Shown here: piece after piece, positions 35,446 through 44,678 of the stretch | Position numbering within the stretch: the stretch's first letter is position 1 | How the letters are laid out: each line of letters starts with the position of its first letter | Assembly (NCBI RefSeq): GCF_036812735.1 | Contig: NZ_CP117523.1 | Location: 2,232,001-2,296,000, forward strand | Origin: Terrisporobacter glycolicus ATCC 14880 = DSM 1288 | Lineage (GTDB): Bacteria; Bacillota; Clostridia; Peptostreptococcales; Peptostreptococcaceae | Length of the DNA: 64,000 bases | Reading direction: 5' to 3' | Notes under the pieces: generated by a model | What the model was told of the DNA's origin: nothing | Databases searched by the model: none | Seen by the model: only the letters and a program-made list of their open reading frames with translations | Translations under genes and position numbers: made by a program

Positions 35446-36867
35446 TTATATGGCTTTTTCTTCTTTATCGTCTCTCCAATGTTCAATGTTTTCTAATCCT
35501 TTTATGTTAGAAGCATCAAATACAGGTTCTTTTATTCCAGCTTTCTTTTGAGCTGTGTAATCTTGTAAAGCTATAAATGCATATTTACCAAGTAAAGCTA
35601 TAGCCACTAAGTTTATTATTGCCATTAACCCCATAAATACGTCTGCTAAATTCCAAACTATTTCTACAGTTGCCACTGAACCAAATAAAACCATACCAAC
35701 AACTAATGCTCTAAATACATTTAACACTGTTTTGTTATTACTCATAAATTCTATATTTGATTGTCCATAGTAGTAGTTTCCAACTATAGAACTGAACGCA
35801 AATAGTAATATACATATTGCTAAAAATACATATCCTATTGATCCTATGTGAGAACTTAAAGCTGCCTGAGTTAATTGTATTCCATCAAGTCCTGCTGTTG
35901 AATAATCAGGGTATAACAGTACAATAAATGCAGTACATGAACAAATTACTATAGTATCTGTAAATACACCTAAACTTTGGATTAAACCTTGTTTAACTGG
36001 ATGAGTTGTATCTGCAGTTGCCGCAGCATTTGGAGCAGAACCCATACCTGCTTCATTTGAAAATAAACCTCTTTTTATACCAACTAATATCATACCACTC
36101 ATTGAGCCCACTGCCATTTCTCTAAATCCAAAAGCACTTTCAAATATAGTTACTATTATTCCTGGTATTTCTGTTATATTAATAGACACAACAAATAATG
36201 CAACTAATATATACATAACTGCCAATACTGGCACTATTATTTCAGTAACTTTTGCAACCCTGTGAACACCACCAAATATTACCAACGCTGTTAGTATAGC
36301 AATAACTATACCTATTACAAATTTATCTATTCCAAAAGCATTGTTAAATGCAGCTGTTATTGTGTTTGATTGAACTGCATTAAACACAAATCCAAAACAT
36401 ATTGTTATAAGAATTGAGAATAACATTCCCATTTTTTTACTTCCAAGACCTTGCTCTATGTAATATGCAGGTCCTCCTCTAAATGCTTCACCATCTTTTA
36501 TCTTAAATATCTGTGCTAATGTACTTTCCACAAAACTTGATGCTGAACCAATAAGAGCTATTAGCCACATCCAAAATACTGATCCAGGTCCTCCAGCAAC
36601 AACTGCCATTGCAATACCTGCTATATTACCAGTACCAACACGAGATGCTGTTGATATACAGAAAGCTTGGAATGATGAAACTGCCCCTTCTTTCTTTTCT
36701 CCCTTTACTCCATCACCTAAAAGTCTAAACATTTCTCCGAAATATCTAAATTGTACAAACTTCGTCCTAAAAGTAAAGTAAAGTCCTAATGTAATTAACA
36801 TTACTATAAGAACTTTTGACCATAAGAAGTCATTAAAGCTTAATACTAAATTGTTTAATAATTCCAT
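35446..36867 (-). CDS. Sodium:alanine/glycine symporter (AGCS family)
   Basis: Na+-coupled importer of alanine or glycine, 473 residues, about eleven helices. Family segments include RVGTGNIAGIAMAVVAGGPGSVFWMW, GGPAYYIEQGLG, IGIVIAILTALVIFGGVHRVAKVTE and SNEAGMGSAPNAAATADTTHPVKQG, all conserved in AgcS/DagA. The start at 36867 has GGAGG 10 bases upstream; the upstream in-frame start would include that site. Single gene. No glycine riboswitch was found in front of it, unlike many relatives. Confidence 0.92.
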   Translation of the reverse strand: MELLNNLVLSFNDFLWSKVLIVMLITLGLYFTFRTKFVQFRYFGEMFRLLGDGVKGEKKEGAVSSFQAFCISTASRVGTGNIAGIAMAVVAGGPGSVFWMWLIALIGSASSFVESTLAQIFKIKDGEAFRGGPAYYIEQGLGSKKMGMLFSILITICFGFVFNAVQSNTITAAFNNAFGIDKFVIGIVIAILTALVIFGGVHRVAKVTEIIVPVLAVMYILVALFVVSINITEIPGIIVTIFESAFGFREMAVGSMSGMILVGIKRGLFSNEAGMGSAPNAAATADTTHPVKQGLIQSLGVFTDTIVICSCTAFIVLLYPDYSTAGLDGIQLTQAALSSHIGSIGYVFLAICILLFAFSSIVGNYYYGQSNIEFMSNNKTVLNVFRALVVGMVLFGSVATVEIVWNLADVFMGLMAIINLVAIALLGKYAFIALQDYTAQKKAGIKEPVFDASNIKGLENIEHWRDDKEEKAI

Positions 36868-37080
36868 TATATTTTTTCCTCCAATAATATTCAAATTTTA
36901 TTTCTTGTTTTATTAATGCGAAAAATGCATAATTCATTCACGCTTCATTCATTTAAATTAATTATAAGATATTTTTCATCAAATTACAACATGTTTTTGC
37001 ATAATTTAATTATCATGTTGCAATTTATTCAACAAAAGATTAAGGAAAACAGTTTTCCTGCATTTTTTGAAATAAAAAAT

Positions 37081-37124
37081 AAGATACCCTGAAATGTTTT
37101 GCAAGATTCATTTCAAAATATCTT
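37081..37124 (-). terminator. Terminator of the ilvD transcript
   Basis: AAGATA/TATCTT outer stem with inner GAAATG/CATTTC stem; T-rich on the minus-strand exit. It lies directly after the degraded transporter gene. Confidence 0.7.
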
Positions 37125-37141
37125 AATTATAAAATTTTTAT

Positions 37142-37521
37142 TTAATTATCTCTACATACATAAGTGTTACCATCTACAGATAATACCATCTCAAAACTTT
37201 CCATACTCTGAAGAACTTCTTTTTCACTATTTACCCTTTTATCTGTATCCCTCATATTAGCAAATATATTTGCTATTATTGCTCCTGAAATATTGTGCCA
37301 TACACTAAATATAGCTCCAGGTACAGTAGCCATAGCTAAATTAGGGAAAGATGTAGTGGCAAGTCCCATGCCAAACATTACTATCATTAATAAGTAGTTA
37401 ATCCAAGAAGTTTGTATCCAACTAAGAGAAGTAGGACAAACAAAGCTACTGCAGCTACTATAAGTACGATAATTGCCATATACTTTCCAACAGATTTACT
37501 TACTTTTTCTAATGTTTCCAT
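37142..37521 (-). pseudogene. Remnant of a bile acid:sodium symporter-family (BASS) transporter
   Basis: A normal BASS transporter has about 320 residues. Here an intact start (METLEKVSKSVGKYMAIIVLIV...) with its own ATG at 37521 runs about 24 codons in frame, then shifts frame into CPTSLSWIQTSWINYLLMIVMFGMG. That passes straight into the family's C-terminal signature LATTSFPNLAMATVPGAIFSVWHN and an 81-codon open end. About 230 residues between FGMG and the C-terminal part are missing. The gene therefore has both a frameshift and a large internal deletion. It follows ilvD by 33 bases in the same direction, so it was probably part of that operon. Confidence 0.8.
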
Positions 37522-37554
37522 TTATCTCTGCCCTTAAAATTTTTTAAGTCTGTA

Positions 37555-39216
37555 TTAAAACTCCAATACTGCCCCTCTATCTCCAGAAGTAACCATTTTA
37601 CTATACCTACCTAAATAACCAGTAGTTATCTTCGGTTCTCTTGGAGTCCAAGCTTTTCTTCTTTTTTCTAGTTCTTCTTCAGATACTAGCATCTCTAAAG
37701 TTTTTTCATTTATATTTATTCTTATTAAATCCCCTTCTTTAACTAAGGCTATAGGCCCTCCAACTGCTGCTTCTGGTGAAACATGGCCTATAGATGCTCC
37801 TCTAGATGCTCCTGAAAAGCGTCCATCAGTTATAAGAGCAACACTTTCTCCTAGTCCCATACCTGCTATGGCTGAAGTTGGATTTAACATTTCTCTCATT
37901 CCAGGGCCACCTTTTGGACCCTCATATCTTATTACAACCACGTCACCTGCTACTATTTTTCCACCTTTTATTGCGGCTACGGCATCTTCTTCACAGTCAA
38001 ACACTCTAGCTGGACCAACATGTACTAGCATTTTATCACAAACTGCTGATCTTTTAACTATAGATCCATTTGGTGCAAGATTTCCTTTAAGAGCTGCAAG
38101 TCCTCCTGTTTCACTATATGGATTTTCAATCGTTCTTATAGTTTCTTGATCTTTATTTTCACATCCTGCTATGTTTTCAGCAATAGTTTTTCCAGTAGCA
38201 GTTATTAAATCTGCATATAGTAACCCCTTTTTGTCTAGTTCATTCATCACAGCATATACTCCACCTGCTTCATTTAAATCTTCCATATATGTATATCCTG
38301 CTGGTGCTAAATGACAAAGATTAGGAGTTTTCTCACTTACCTCATTTGCTAAGTCTAATGTTAATTTTATCCCCGCTTCATGTGCTATGGCTGGTAAATG
38401 AAGCATTGAGTTGGTAGAACACCCTAGAGCCATATCCACAGTTAATGCATTCATAAATGCTTTTTTAGTTAATATGTCTTTTGGTCTTATGTCTTTTTCA
38501 TAAAGTTCCATAACTTTCATACCAGCATGTTTAGCAAGTTTTATTCTCTCTGAATATACTGCTGGTATTGTACCATTTCCTTTTAATCCCATACCTATAG
38601 CTTCTGTTAAACAGTTCATTGAGTTTGCTGTGTACATTCCAGAACAAGACCCACATGTTGGACATACTTTATTTTCAAATTCAGTTACTTCTTCTTCAGT
38701 CATATTTCCTGCAGCAAAAGCTCCTATGGCTTCAAACATGGATGATAAACTCCTTTTTTCTCCTTTAACACGACCTGCGAGCATAGGTCCTCCACTTACA
38801 AATACTGTGGGAACATTTACTCTTGCAGCTGCCATTAAAAGCCCTGGTACATTTTTATCACAGTTTGGAACCATAACTAATGCATCAAGTTGATGAGCAA
38901 GCGCCATTGATTCTGTTGAGTCTGCTATAAGCTCCCTAGTTGCAAGTGAGTATTTCATTCCCTCATGGCCCATGGCTATTCCATCACATACTGCTATTGC
39001 TGGAAATACAACAGGAGTTCCGCCTGCCATGGCAACGCCTAGTTTTACTGCATCTACTATTTTATCCAGATTCATATGCCCTGGTACTATTTCATTATAT
39101 GTACTTACTATCCCAACTAAAGGTTTATTCATTTCCTCTTCTGTATGACCTAATGCATTAAATAAAGAACGATGTGGTCCTTGCTGCATGCCTTTTCTCA
39201 CATTATCACTTTTCAT
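37555..39216 (-). CDS. ilvD: Dihydroxy-acid dehydratase
   Basis: Iron-sulfur enzyme of the branched-chain amino acid pathway: 2,3-dihydroxy-3-methylbutanoate to 2-oxoisovalerate, and the isoleucine analogue. It has 553 residues, the family's normal length. Cluster cysteines lie in PNCDKNVPG and [16 protein letters not shown]; the active-site region [19 protein letters not shown] is near the end. The start at 39216 follows GGGGGAAATAAA; the upstream alternative adds six residues. No other ilv or leu gene is in the window. A divergent FadR-type regulator and a CodY-like box lie just upstream. Confidence 0.96.
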   Translation of the reverse strand: MKSDNVRKGMQQGPHRSLFNALGHTEEEMNKPLVGIVSTYNEIVPGHMNLDKIVDAVKLGVAMAGGTPVVFPAIAVCDGIAMGHEGMKYSLATRELIADSTESMALAHQLDALVMVPNCDKNVPGLLMAAARVNVPTVFVSGGPMLAGRVKGEKRSLSSMFEAIGAFAAGNMTEEEVTEFENKVCPTCGSCSGMYTANSMNCLTEAIGMGLKGNGTIPAVYSERIKLAKHAGMKVMELYEKDIRPKDILTKKAFMNALTVDMALGCSTNSMLHLPAIAHEAGIKLTLDLANEVSEKTPNLCHLAPAGYTYMEDLNEAGGVYAVMNELDKKGLLYADLITATGKTIAENIAGCENKDQETIRTIENPYSETGGLAALKGNLAPNGSIVKRSAVCDKMLVHVGPARVFDCEEDAVAAIKGGKIVAGDVVVIRYEGPKGGPGMREMLNPTSAIAGMGLGESVALITDGRFSGASRGASIGHVSPEAAVGGPIALVKEGDLIRININEKTLEMLVSEEELEKRRKAWTPREPKITTGYLGRYSKMVTSGDRGAVLEF

Positions 39217-39246
39217 TTTATTTCCCCCTGTCATTTTTATATTCTA

Positions 39247-39319
39247 AATTTTCAAACAATTCATTTTGCAATTAAGTATGTTATAATATTATTATCTATT
39301 ACACAGTTGTCTGACAACT
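39247..39319 (-). promoter_or_regulatory. ilvD control region: FadR-type operator on the promoter and CodY-like box
   Basis: AGTTGTCTGACAACT (39305-39319) is a perfect GntR/FadR-type palindrome (TTGTCnGACAA). Its minus-strand TTGTCA is also the best -35, with TAATAA 17 bases downstream as -10, so binding would block ilvD. A second imperfect site TTGTATAACA lies nearby (39327-39336). AATTTTCAAACAATT (39247-39261) matches the CodY consensus at 13 of 15 positions. Confidence 0.65.
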
Positions 39320-39400
39320 TTAAACGTTGTATAACATAATATTAGTTCTACATATGTATAATGTCAATTAAATTTTTAAATATACTTTTAGGAGGATTAC

Positions 39401-40081
39401 ATGAAAAGGAAAGAACCTTCATTATCTTTGCAAATTGCTGATGATTTAAAAGAAAAAATAATAGTAAAAAAAGAATACAAAATTGGAGATAAGTTACCCA
39501 ACGAAAATTTATTATCAGATGAATTAAATGTTAGTAGAACCACTCTAAGAGAAGCTATTAGAATCCTTGTAACAGAAAATATTCTAGAAATAAAGCGAGG
39601 TAAGGGAACTTATATTCTTAATGATAATATAGATAATCATAATCTTAGCAAACTAAGTAATACAGTTTCTGATTTAAAAGATTTACTTGAACTTCGACTT
39701 ATAATAGAACCTATGGCTGTTTATTATGCCACTAAAAGAGCTACTGAGAAAGATGTTGAGAACATATTACATTATGGTAAAAATGTTGAAGAGAAAATTT
39801 TAAATAATGAAGATAGAAGTGAAGATGAGTTATATTTTCATAACGCCATTGCAAAAGCTAGCCACAATGCTTTTATCAAAGATTTAATGCCAATAATTAA
39901 TGAAGCTATTAACAAAGGTGTTAATTTATCTAAAGAATTTCATAAGATAAATGAATTAACTCTTAGGGATCATAAAATGATTATGGACTTTATAAAGGAT
40001 AGAAATGCTGAGGGTGCCAAGGTTGCCATGGAATTACATATTATAAATGCCATGACTGTATTCGGCATACAAAGTAAGTAA
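39401..40081 (+). CDS. FadR/FCD-subfamily GntR regulator, divergent from ilvD
   Basis: Transcription factor of 226 residues. The N-terminal winged helix (about 5-75) has the GntR core PNENLLSDELNVSRTTLREAIRIL. The C-terminal FCD domain (about 88-220) is all-helical, with metal-site residues in FHNAIAKASHNAF and LRDHKMIMDFI. Such proteins bind carboxylic acids. It is transcribed away from ilvD from a shared region with palindromes of the GntR type, so it likely controls ilvD and itself in response to a keto or hydroxy acid. This target is inferred. Confidence 0.88.
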   Translation: MKRKEPSLSLQIADDLKEKIIVKKEYKIGDKLPNENLLSDELNVSRTTLREAIRILVTENILEIKRGKGTYILNDNIDNHNLSKLSNTVSDLKDLLELRLIIEPMAVYYATKRATEKDVENILHYGKNVEEKILNNEDRSEDELYFHNAIAKASHNAFIKDLMPIINEAINKGVNLSKEFHKINELTLRDHKMIMDFIKDRNAEGAKVAMELHIINAMTVFGIQSK

Positions 40082-40105
40082 AATCGTTAATAAATTACTT
40101 TTCAA

Positions 40106-40120
40106 AATTTTCTGAAAATT
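40106..40120. promoter_or_regulatory. Exact CodY box
   Basis: AATTTTCTGAAAATT matches the published CodY consensus AATTTTCWGAAAATT at all 15 positions. It lies 110 bases upstream of the first HxlR-type regulator gene and 25 bases after the FadR-type gene. Confidence 0.75.
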
Positions 40121-40230
40121 AGTAGCTTTTCTTATCATTTTTGTATATACTATATTTAAAGTAATAAATAAAGTTTATTGCTAATATAGTTAAATAAAAT
40201 AATAATATTCCAAAAAGAAAGGTGATTACT

Positions 40231-40548
40231 TTGAAAAGTGAAAGAGAAGAAAATAAAGTTTGTAAACAAGTTATAGGATTCGATCCAATTAGATGTGAAT
40301 GTAAGACTATTACAATGTGCAATTTACAATCTGGAGGAAAAACTCTATTTAGCCTTCAAAAATTAATGGTAGGTTTGAGTTTTGATTTAATAAATTTCAA
40401 ATTACAACAACTAGAAGAAATAGGTTTAATATACAAGAGTGTTAACTATTCATATCCTGCAGAAATAAAATATTTCTTAACTATAAAAGGTTGGGAATGT
40501 GTAAGATCTCTACGTAGCTATGTGGATGTAGATAGTATAGCAGTATAG
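40231..40548 (+). CDS. HxlR-family regulator with extra cysteines
   Basis: Winged-helix protein of 105 residues. The C-terminal two thirds follow HxlR: FKLQQLEEIGLIYKSVNYSYPAEIKYFLTIKGWE. The N-terminal part, where HxlR proteins have one cysteine and IGGKW, has instead four cysteines (CKQVIGFDPIRCECKTITMC). This could make a redox or metal sensor, but the IGGKW core is lost. The start is the TTG at 40231, five bases after AGGTGA; the GTG at 40222 lies in that site. An exact CodY box precedes the gene. Followed by a terminator. Confidence 0.72.
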   Translation: MKSEREENKVCKQVIGFDPIRCECKTITMCNLQSGGKTLFSLQKLMVGLSFDLINFKLQQLEEIGLIYKSVNYSYPAEIKYFLTIKGWECVRSLRSYVDVDSIAV

Positions 40549-40590
40549 GAGATATCTTTACAAATGATGTATATAATATATGTTGAAAAA

Positions 40591-40626
40591 TAAACGCCAA
40601 GTTAAATAACTTGGTGTTTATTTTTT
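40591..40626 (+). terminator. Terminator after first HxlR gene
   Basis: TAAACgCCAAGTT/AACTTGGtGTTTA stem with a four-base loop and a run of eight T. Confidence 0.88.
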
Positions 40627-40746
40627 ACTAAAATTTACATTGTATTTTTTTATTTATTTTTTTCTGGGATAGTTACCTTTTAGTAAGTATTATATTTTGT
40701 TTTCTGTGTAAAATATATATAAACAATTAGTTAAAGGAGAGTTAAA

Positions 40747-41043
40747 ATGAATAGTCATCATGATACAGTCAACATGGAAAATAATTTTCATCCTATAAGG
40801 GGCAAATACAAATCTTCAATACTTTATAATCTATCAACTGGCAAAAAAAGATTTACTGCCTTACAAAGATCCATTGGCCAAGTAAGCCATAAAGTACTGT
40901 GTGAAAAATTAAAAGAATTAGAAAGTGATAATTTAATTCATAAAAAATATTTTTATGAATATCCTCCAAGAGTAGAGTACTTTTTAACTTCGAAAGGATT
41001 TGAATACTCAAAGCTTATTAAGCAATTTGAAATATTAACATAA
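40747..41043 (+). CDS. HxlR-family regulator
   Basis: Winged-helix transcription factor of 98 residues. The family core is clear: NFHPIRGKYKSSILYNLSTG (HxlR IGGKW region), RFTALQRSIGQVSHKVLCEKLKELESDNLI, and YPPRVEYFLTSKG. No cysteine in the usual N-terminal sensing position, so it is not of the HypR redox type. It is a paralogue of the gene 200 bases upstream but has its own ribosome site (AAAGGAG) and terminator. Target unknown. Confidence 0.85.
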   Translation: MNSHHDTVNMENNFHPIRGKYKSSILYNLSTGKKRFTALQRSIGQVSHKVLCEKLKELESDNLIHKKYFYEYPPRVEYFLTSKGFEYSKLIKQFEILT

Positions 41044-41068
41044 AAGCCAAGGAAAAATCCTTGGCTTT
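41043..41068 (+). terminator. Terminator after second HxlR gene
   Basis: AAAGCCAAGG/CCTTGGCTTT with a six-base loop; shared by the convergent membrane-protein gene. Confidence 0.88.
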
Positions 41069-41071
41069 AAT

Positions 41072-41551
41072 TTATTTTATATTATTTCTATAAAAATCTC
41101 TTATTTGTGTATATGCATCTTCCAATTTACCATCAGAATACTGAAGATTTACATTGTAGTCTCCTCTTACCTTATTTTTAGGCTGTGGGAATTTTATATT
41201 TTTAACTTCCTCATCTTCTTTTTTAAGCTTTATTGCCAGTACATCTACTGGTCTGTCTTTGTATGAGTCTTTATCAATATAAATTTCAGATATTTCATTC
41301 CAAGATATATATTTTCCCTTTGTATACTTTGTTTTAATTCCTTCTTTATTAACATTGAGAATTGCACTAGGTACAATTAGTGACTTAATTAAATAAAGCG
41401 TTGCTGCTCCAAATACAATCAAAGATATAATTCCTAATATATAAGAGCTACACAACATCATATAGGCACAACCTAGATCAGCAATTATTACTAAAAGTAA
41501 ATACATTAATATATCTTTTCTAGACCTTCTATATACTATTTCCTTTTCCAT
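41072..41551 (-). CDS. Membrane protein with PH-like C-terminal domain
   Basis: 159 residues. Two adjacent helices (about 15-33 and 36-55) are followed by a soluble beta-rich domain (about 60-135) with the pattern SAILNVNKEGIKTKYTKGKYISWNEISEIYI, as in STM3941/bacterial PH-like membrane proteins, and a final helix. Function unknown. GGGGG ribosome site. It stands alone between two terminator regions. Confidence 0.7.
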   Translation of the reverse strand: MEKEIVYRRSRKDILMYLLLVIIADLGCAYMMLCSSYILGIISLIVFGAATLYLIKSLIVPSAILNVNKEGIKTKYTKGKYISWNEISEIYIDKDSYKDRPVDVLAIKLKKEDEEVKNIKFPQPKNKVRGDYNVNLQYSDGKLEDAYTQIRDFYRNNIK

Positions 41552-41644
41552 ATATATTCCCCCTTTGATAAATATGCATATATTTACATTATAACTGAAA
41601 AAATAAGCTGAGGGGTTAATTTCATCTCACAATATAAATAATTG

Positions 41645-43270
41645 TTATCCTTTATTAATGTTTATTATTAATCGCCCTATTAATAAGTTAGAATCATTAC
41701 ATGGAAGAATCTTATGAGTTAATATTTGAAAGTTATTATTATTTAATTTTTCATATAATCTTGTAAATATTATTTCATTTTCAAATACTCCTCCACTTAA
41801 GGCAACTATATTTAAGTCATATAATTTTCTTAAGTACAGACATATTCTGAAAGAAAATTCTACTATTGTGTTGTGAAATTTCATAGCTATAATACATGGA
41901 TTTATATTATTTATGACGTCTTTGAATACTTCTTCTACTATATAATCTGTGTCCACTACAAATTGATTATTTTCATAGTTAATTTCAAATTTGTAGTAAT
42001 CCTTTGTATTCATAGATTTCTTCGCCAAATTTTCCAACTCAACACAAGCTTCTCCATCATAAGAAATTTTATTTTGAAAATTTAAAAATGCACTTATTCC
42101 ATCAAATAATCTTTCCATAGAAGAAGTAATAGGTGTATTAACATTATTTTTAATCATGTATAGTATGGTATTATAATTTTTATATTTAATATAACTAAAA
42201 AGATTATTTATACTTAAATTACTTATTAGCTCTTCCACAGGAAAATTTAGTTTATTACTTGACCATGATTCAAGTAAACTTACTGCCATCTTCCAAGGCG
42301 CTTTAGTCGCATTGTCTCCTCCAGCCATTTTCATATATTTTAAATGACCTACTTTTTTAAAATTTTTATTGTCACAAATTAAAAACTCACTACCCCATAA
42401 ATTTCTATCTTCCTCACAGCCAGTTCCATCAAAACACAATCCTATAACTTTTTCTGTTATATTATTTTCAAACATACAACTTACTATATGAGCGTGATTA
42501 TGATTAACATTTGCTTTGGTTACATAAGTATCTTTTAAATTAATAAAATCATACCCTCTTCCAACTCTTGTTATTCTCTCTTCATTTAAAAGTACTTTTA
42601 ATACAGATTCTTCTCTTGGTACATCAATTTCCTTATTATGAACCACAAAAAAATCTGCAACATTTTTTAAAGTTTCCAAAGCATCTTTATTTTCATATAC
42701 CATAGGCATACTGCTTATATTACCACTTGTAATTACTAGTGTTTTAAGTTCATCATCAAATAACATACTATAAATAGTTGTATATGGTAACATCACTCCT
42801 AAAGAATTTTTATTAAAGGAAATATTATTAGGTAGGTTATTGTTTTTCTTTTTTAGAATAACAATAGGATTATCGCTCCTATTTAGCAGACTTTTTTCTT
42901 TTTCATTAAGATAACAATGATTTTTAACTTCATCAATATCTTTCATCATCAATGATAAAGATTTTGATTTTATATTTTTTCTTTTTCTCAAATTTGCTAT
43001 GGCTTTGTGATTTGTTCCATCACAAACTAAGTAAAACCCTTCTAATCCTTTAATTGCTATAATCTTACCTATTTTTATAAGCCTTTTTACTTTCTCTATA
43101 ATTTTATTATTATCACTATACTCTCTACCATATTTATCTATTAATTTAAGATTCAGCTCACTAGTTTTGTAGCAAGTTTCTTGGGAATTAAACCGCCTCT
43201 CTAAATGAGTACTTTCTATTCTTATTTCTTTATTTTCTATTTCAAATTGTTCTATTTTTTTACTACTCAT
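41645..43270 (-). pseudogene. Truncated, degenerate HypF-like carbamoyltransferase
   Basis: HypF (about 750 residues) makes the cyanide ligand of [NiFe] hydrogenases. This open frame has 541 residues. It lacks the acylphosphatase domain, and its first 45 residues match the end of the second zinc finger (RRFNSQETC...LKLIDKYGREY) with most cysteines gone. YrdC-like (KGLEGFYLVCDG, TSGNISSMPM, RGYDF) and Kae1-like parts (NHNHAH 256-261, CFDGTG, LSGGVFEN) are recognisable, but the nucleotide motif usually ending PPNDGG is CNDSNL. Upstream, ATG-containing remnant MDKKERNEVII (start 43302) with a better ribosome site (GGAGG) resembles the true HypF N-terminus and stops at this gene's ATG. No hydrogenase genes are near. 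It may be decaying or repurposed. Confidence 0.65.
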
Positions 43271-43508
43271 ATTATCACTTCATTTCTTTCTTTTTTATCC
43301 ATATACTACCTCCTATTTGTAAAATATCTTCTATATTATAAATATTCTTAATTTCCTTTGAAAATACATATATAGTTTTTTTAAACAGTATACATAATCT
43401 TTTATAAGTCTAGTTTTATTTATTTACATTAAATACCAAATTAATGTATCACATTCATCATTTTTCTTATTTAATACATACTATTTATTCAATATCGCAA
43501 AAATAATA

Positions 43509-43567
43509 TTGTATTTTATAATAAATGATGTTATTATATCCTCAACAAATGTTTATGCACATAAACA
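43509..43567 (+). promoter_or_regulatory. psuK promoter with downstream palindrome
   Basis: -35 TTGTAT (43509-43514), 17-base spacer, -10 TATTAT (43532-43537). The palindrome TGTTTAT/ATAAACA (43550-43567, four-base centre) begins a few bases after the expected transcription start and ends 22 bases before the psuK ATG, a repressor-type position. Confidence 0.6.
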
Positions 43568-43589
43568 AATATTAATTTTAGGTGATTAA

Positions 43590-44678
43590 ATGACTTATAG
43601 AGAAAAAGAAATTTTACAAATCCTAAAAAGTAATCCTATGATTTCACAACAAGAACTGGCAGATATGTTAAATATATCTCGTGCTTCTGTGGCTGTTCAT
43701 ATAACTAATTTAATGAAAAAAGGACAGATTTTAGGCAAAGGTTACATTTTAAGAAAAGAAAATTACGTTACAGTTATTGGTGGATCAAATATGGATATTC
43801 AAGGTTTTCCAAATAATCCTCTAATAATGCATGACTCTAATCCTGGTAGGGTTGATATATCTATGGGTGGAGTTGGCAGAAATATAGCAGAAAATTTAAG
43901 TAGACTAAATGTTAATACTAAACTTATTTCAGCTATAGGAAATGACTTATATGGAAATACTATTCTTTCTGAGTGTAAAAATCTAAATATAGATGTGAAT
44001 GATTGTTTTGTATCAGATGAATACTCTACTTCAATTTATGTTTCTATATTAAACCACTCAAAAGATATGCAACTTGCCATAAGTCATATGGACATCATTG
44101 AAAAACTGGATGAAACTTTCATTCATTCAAAACATAAATCAATAGATGACTCCAAGGCCATAGTTTTAGATACTAATTTATCTAAGGAAACTATAGATTT
44201 TATCACAAGAAATCACAGTCATTTACCAATTTTCGTAGATACTGTTTCTACTTCTAAATGTATAAAAATAAAAGATATACTTAATAGGTTCGAAGGAATC
44301 AAATTAAACAAATATGAAGCAGAAACATTATCTGGAATTAAAATAGAAAATTTAGATAATGCTAAAAAATCTTGTGAATACTTTATAGAAAAAGGTGTTA
44401 AAAGTGTATTTATAACACTAAGTAGTGATGGTGTGTATTGTGCTAACAAAGAAAAAACACTTCACATACCTGGTATAAAAATTGATATAATAAATGCCAC
44501 TGGAGCTGGAGATGCTTTTATGTCCGGTATAGTTTATGGGTTTATGAATGATCTTGATATAGAGCAAACTGCAAAGTTCTCTGTTGGAGCATCAATTTTA
44601 GCACTATCTCATAAAGATACAATCAATCCTAATTTAAGCGAGGATTTAATAAATAAAACAATAAAGGAGTTAATATAA
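43590..44678 (+). CDS. psuK: Pseudouridine kinase-like PfkB protein with N-terminal helix-turn-helix
   Basis: Sugar kinase of 362 residues. Residues 1-55 form a winged helix ([31 protein letters not shown]). The rest is a PfkB-family kinase with [24 protein letters not shown] and catalytic [12 protein letters not shown]. It is expected to phosphorylate pseudouridine to pseudouridine 5'-phosphate. Its stop overlaps the psuG start by one base (TAATG), so the pair acts together in nucleoside salvage. The DNA-binding domain suggests it may regulate its own operon through the palindrome at 43550-43567; this is inference. Confidence 0.88.
   Translation: MTYREKEILQILKSNPMISQQELADMLNISRASVAVHITNLMKKGQILGKGYILRKENYVTVIGGSNMDIQGFPNNPLIMHDSNPGRVDISMGGVGRNIAENLSRLNVNTKLISAIGNDLYGNTILSECKNLNIDVNDCFVSDEYSTSIYVSILNHSKDMQLAISHMDIIEKLDETFIHSKHKSIDDSKAIVLDTNLSKETIDFITRNHSHLPIFVDTVSTSKCIKIKDILNRFEGIKLNKYEAETLSGIKIENLDNAKKSCEYFIEKGVKSVFITLSSDGVYCANKEKTLHIPGIKIDIINATGAGDAFMSGIVYGFMNDLDIEQTAKFSVGASILALSHKDTINPNLSEDLINKTIKELI

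Noticed and set aside
36868-37080. Glycine riboswitch expected before the AGCS symporter
   Set aside because: Searched by eye on the minus strand; no GGCAAAAGGACAGAG-like signature.
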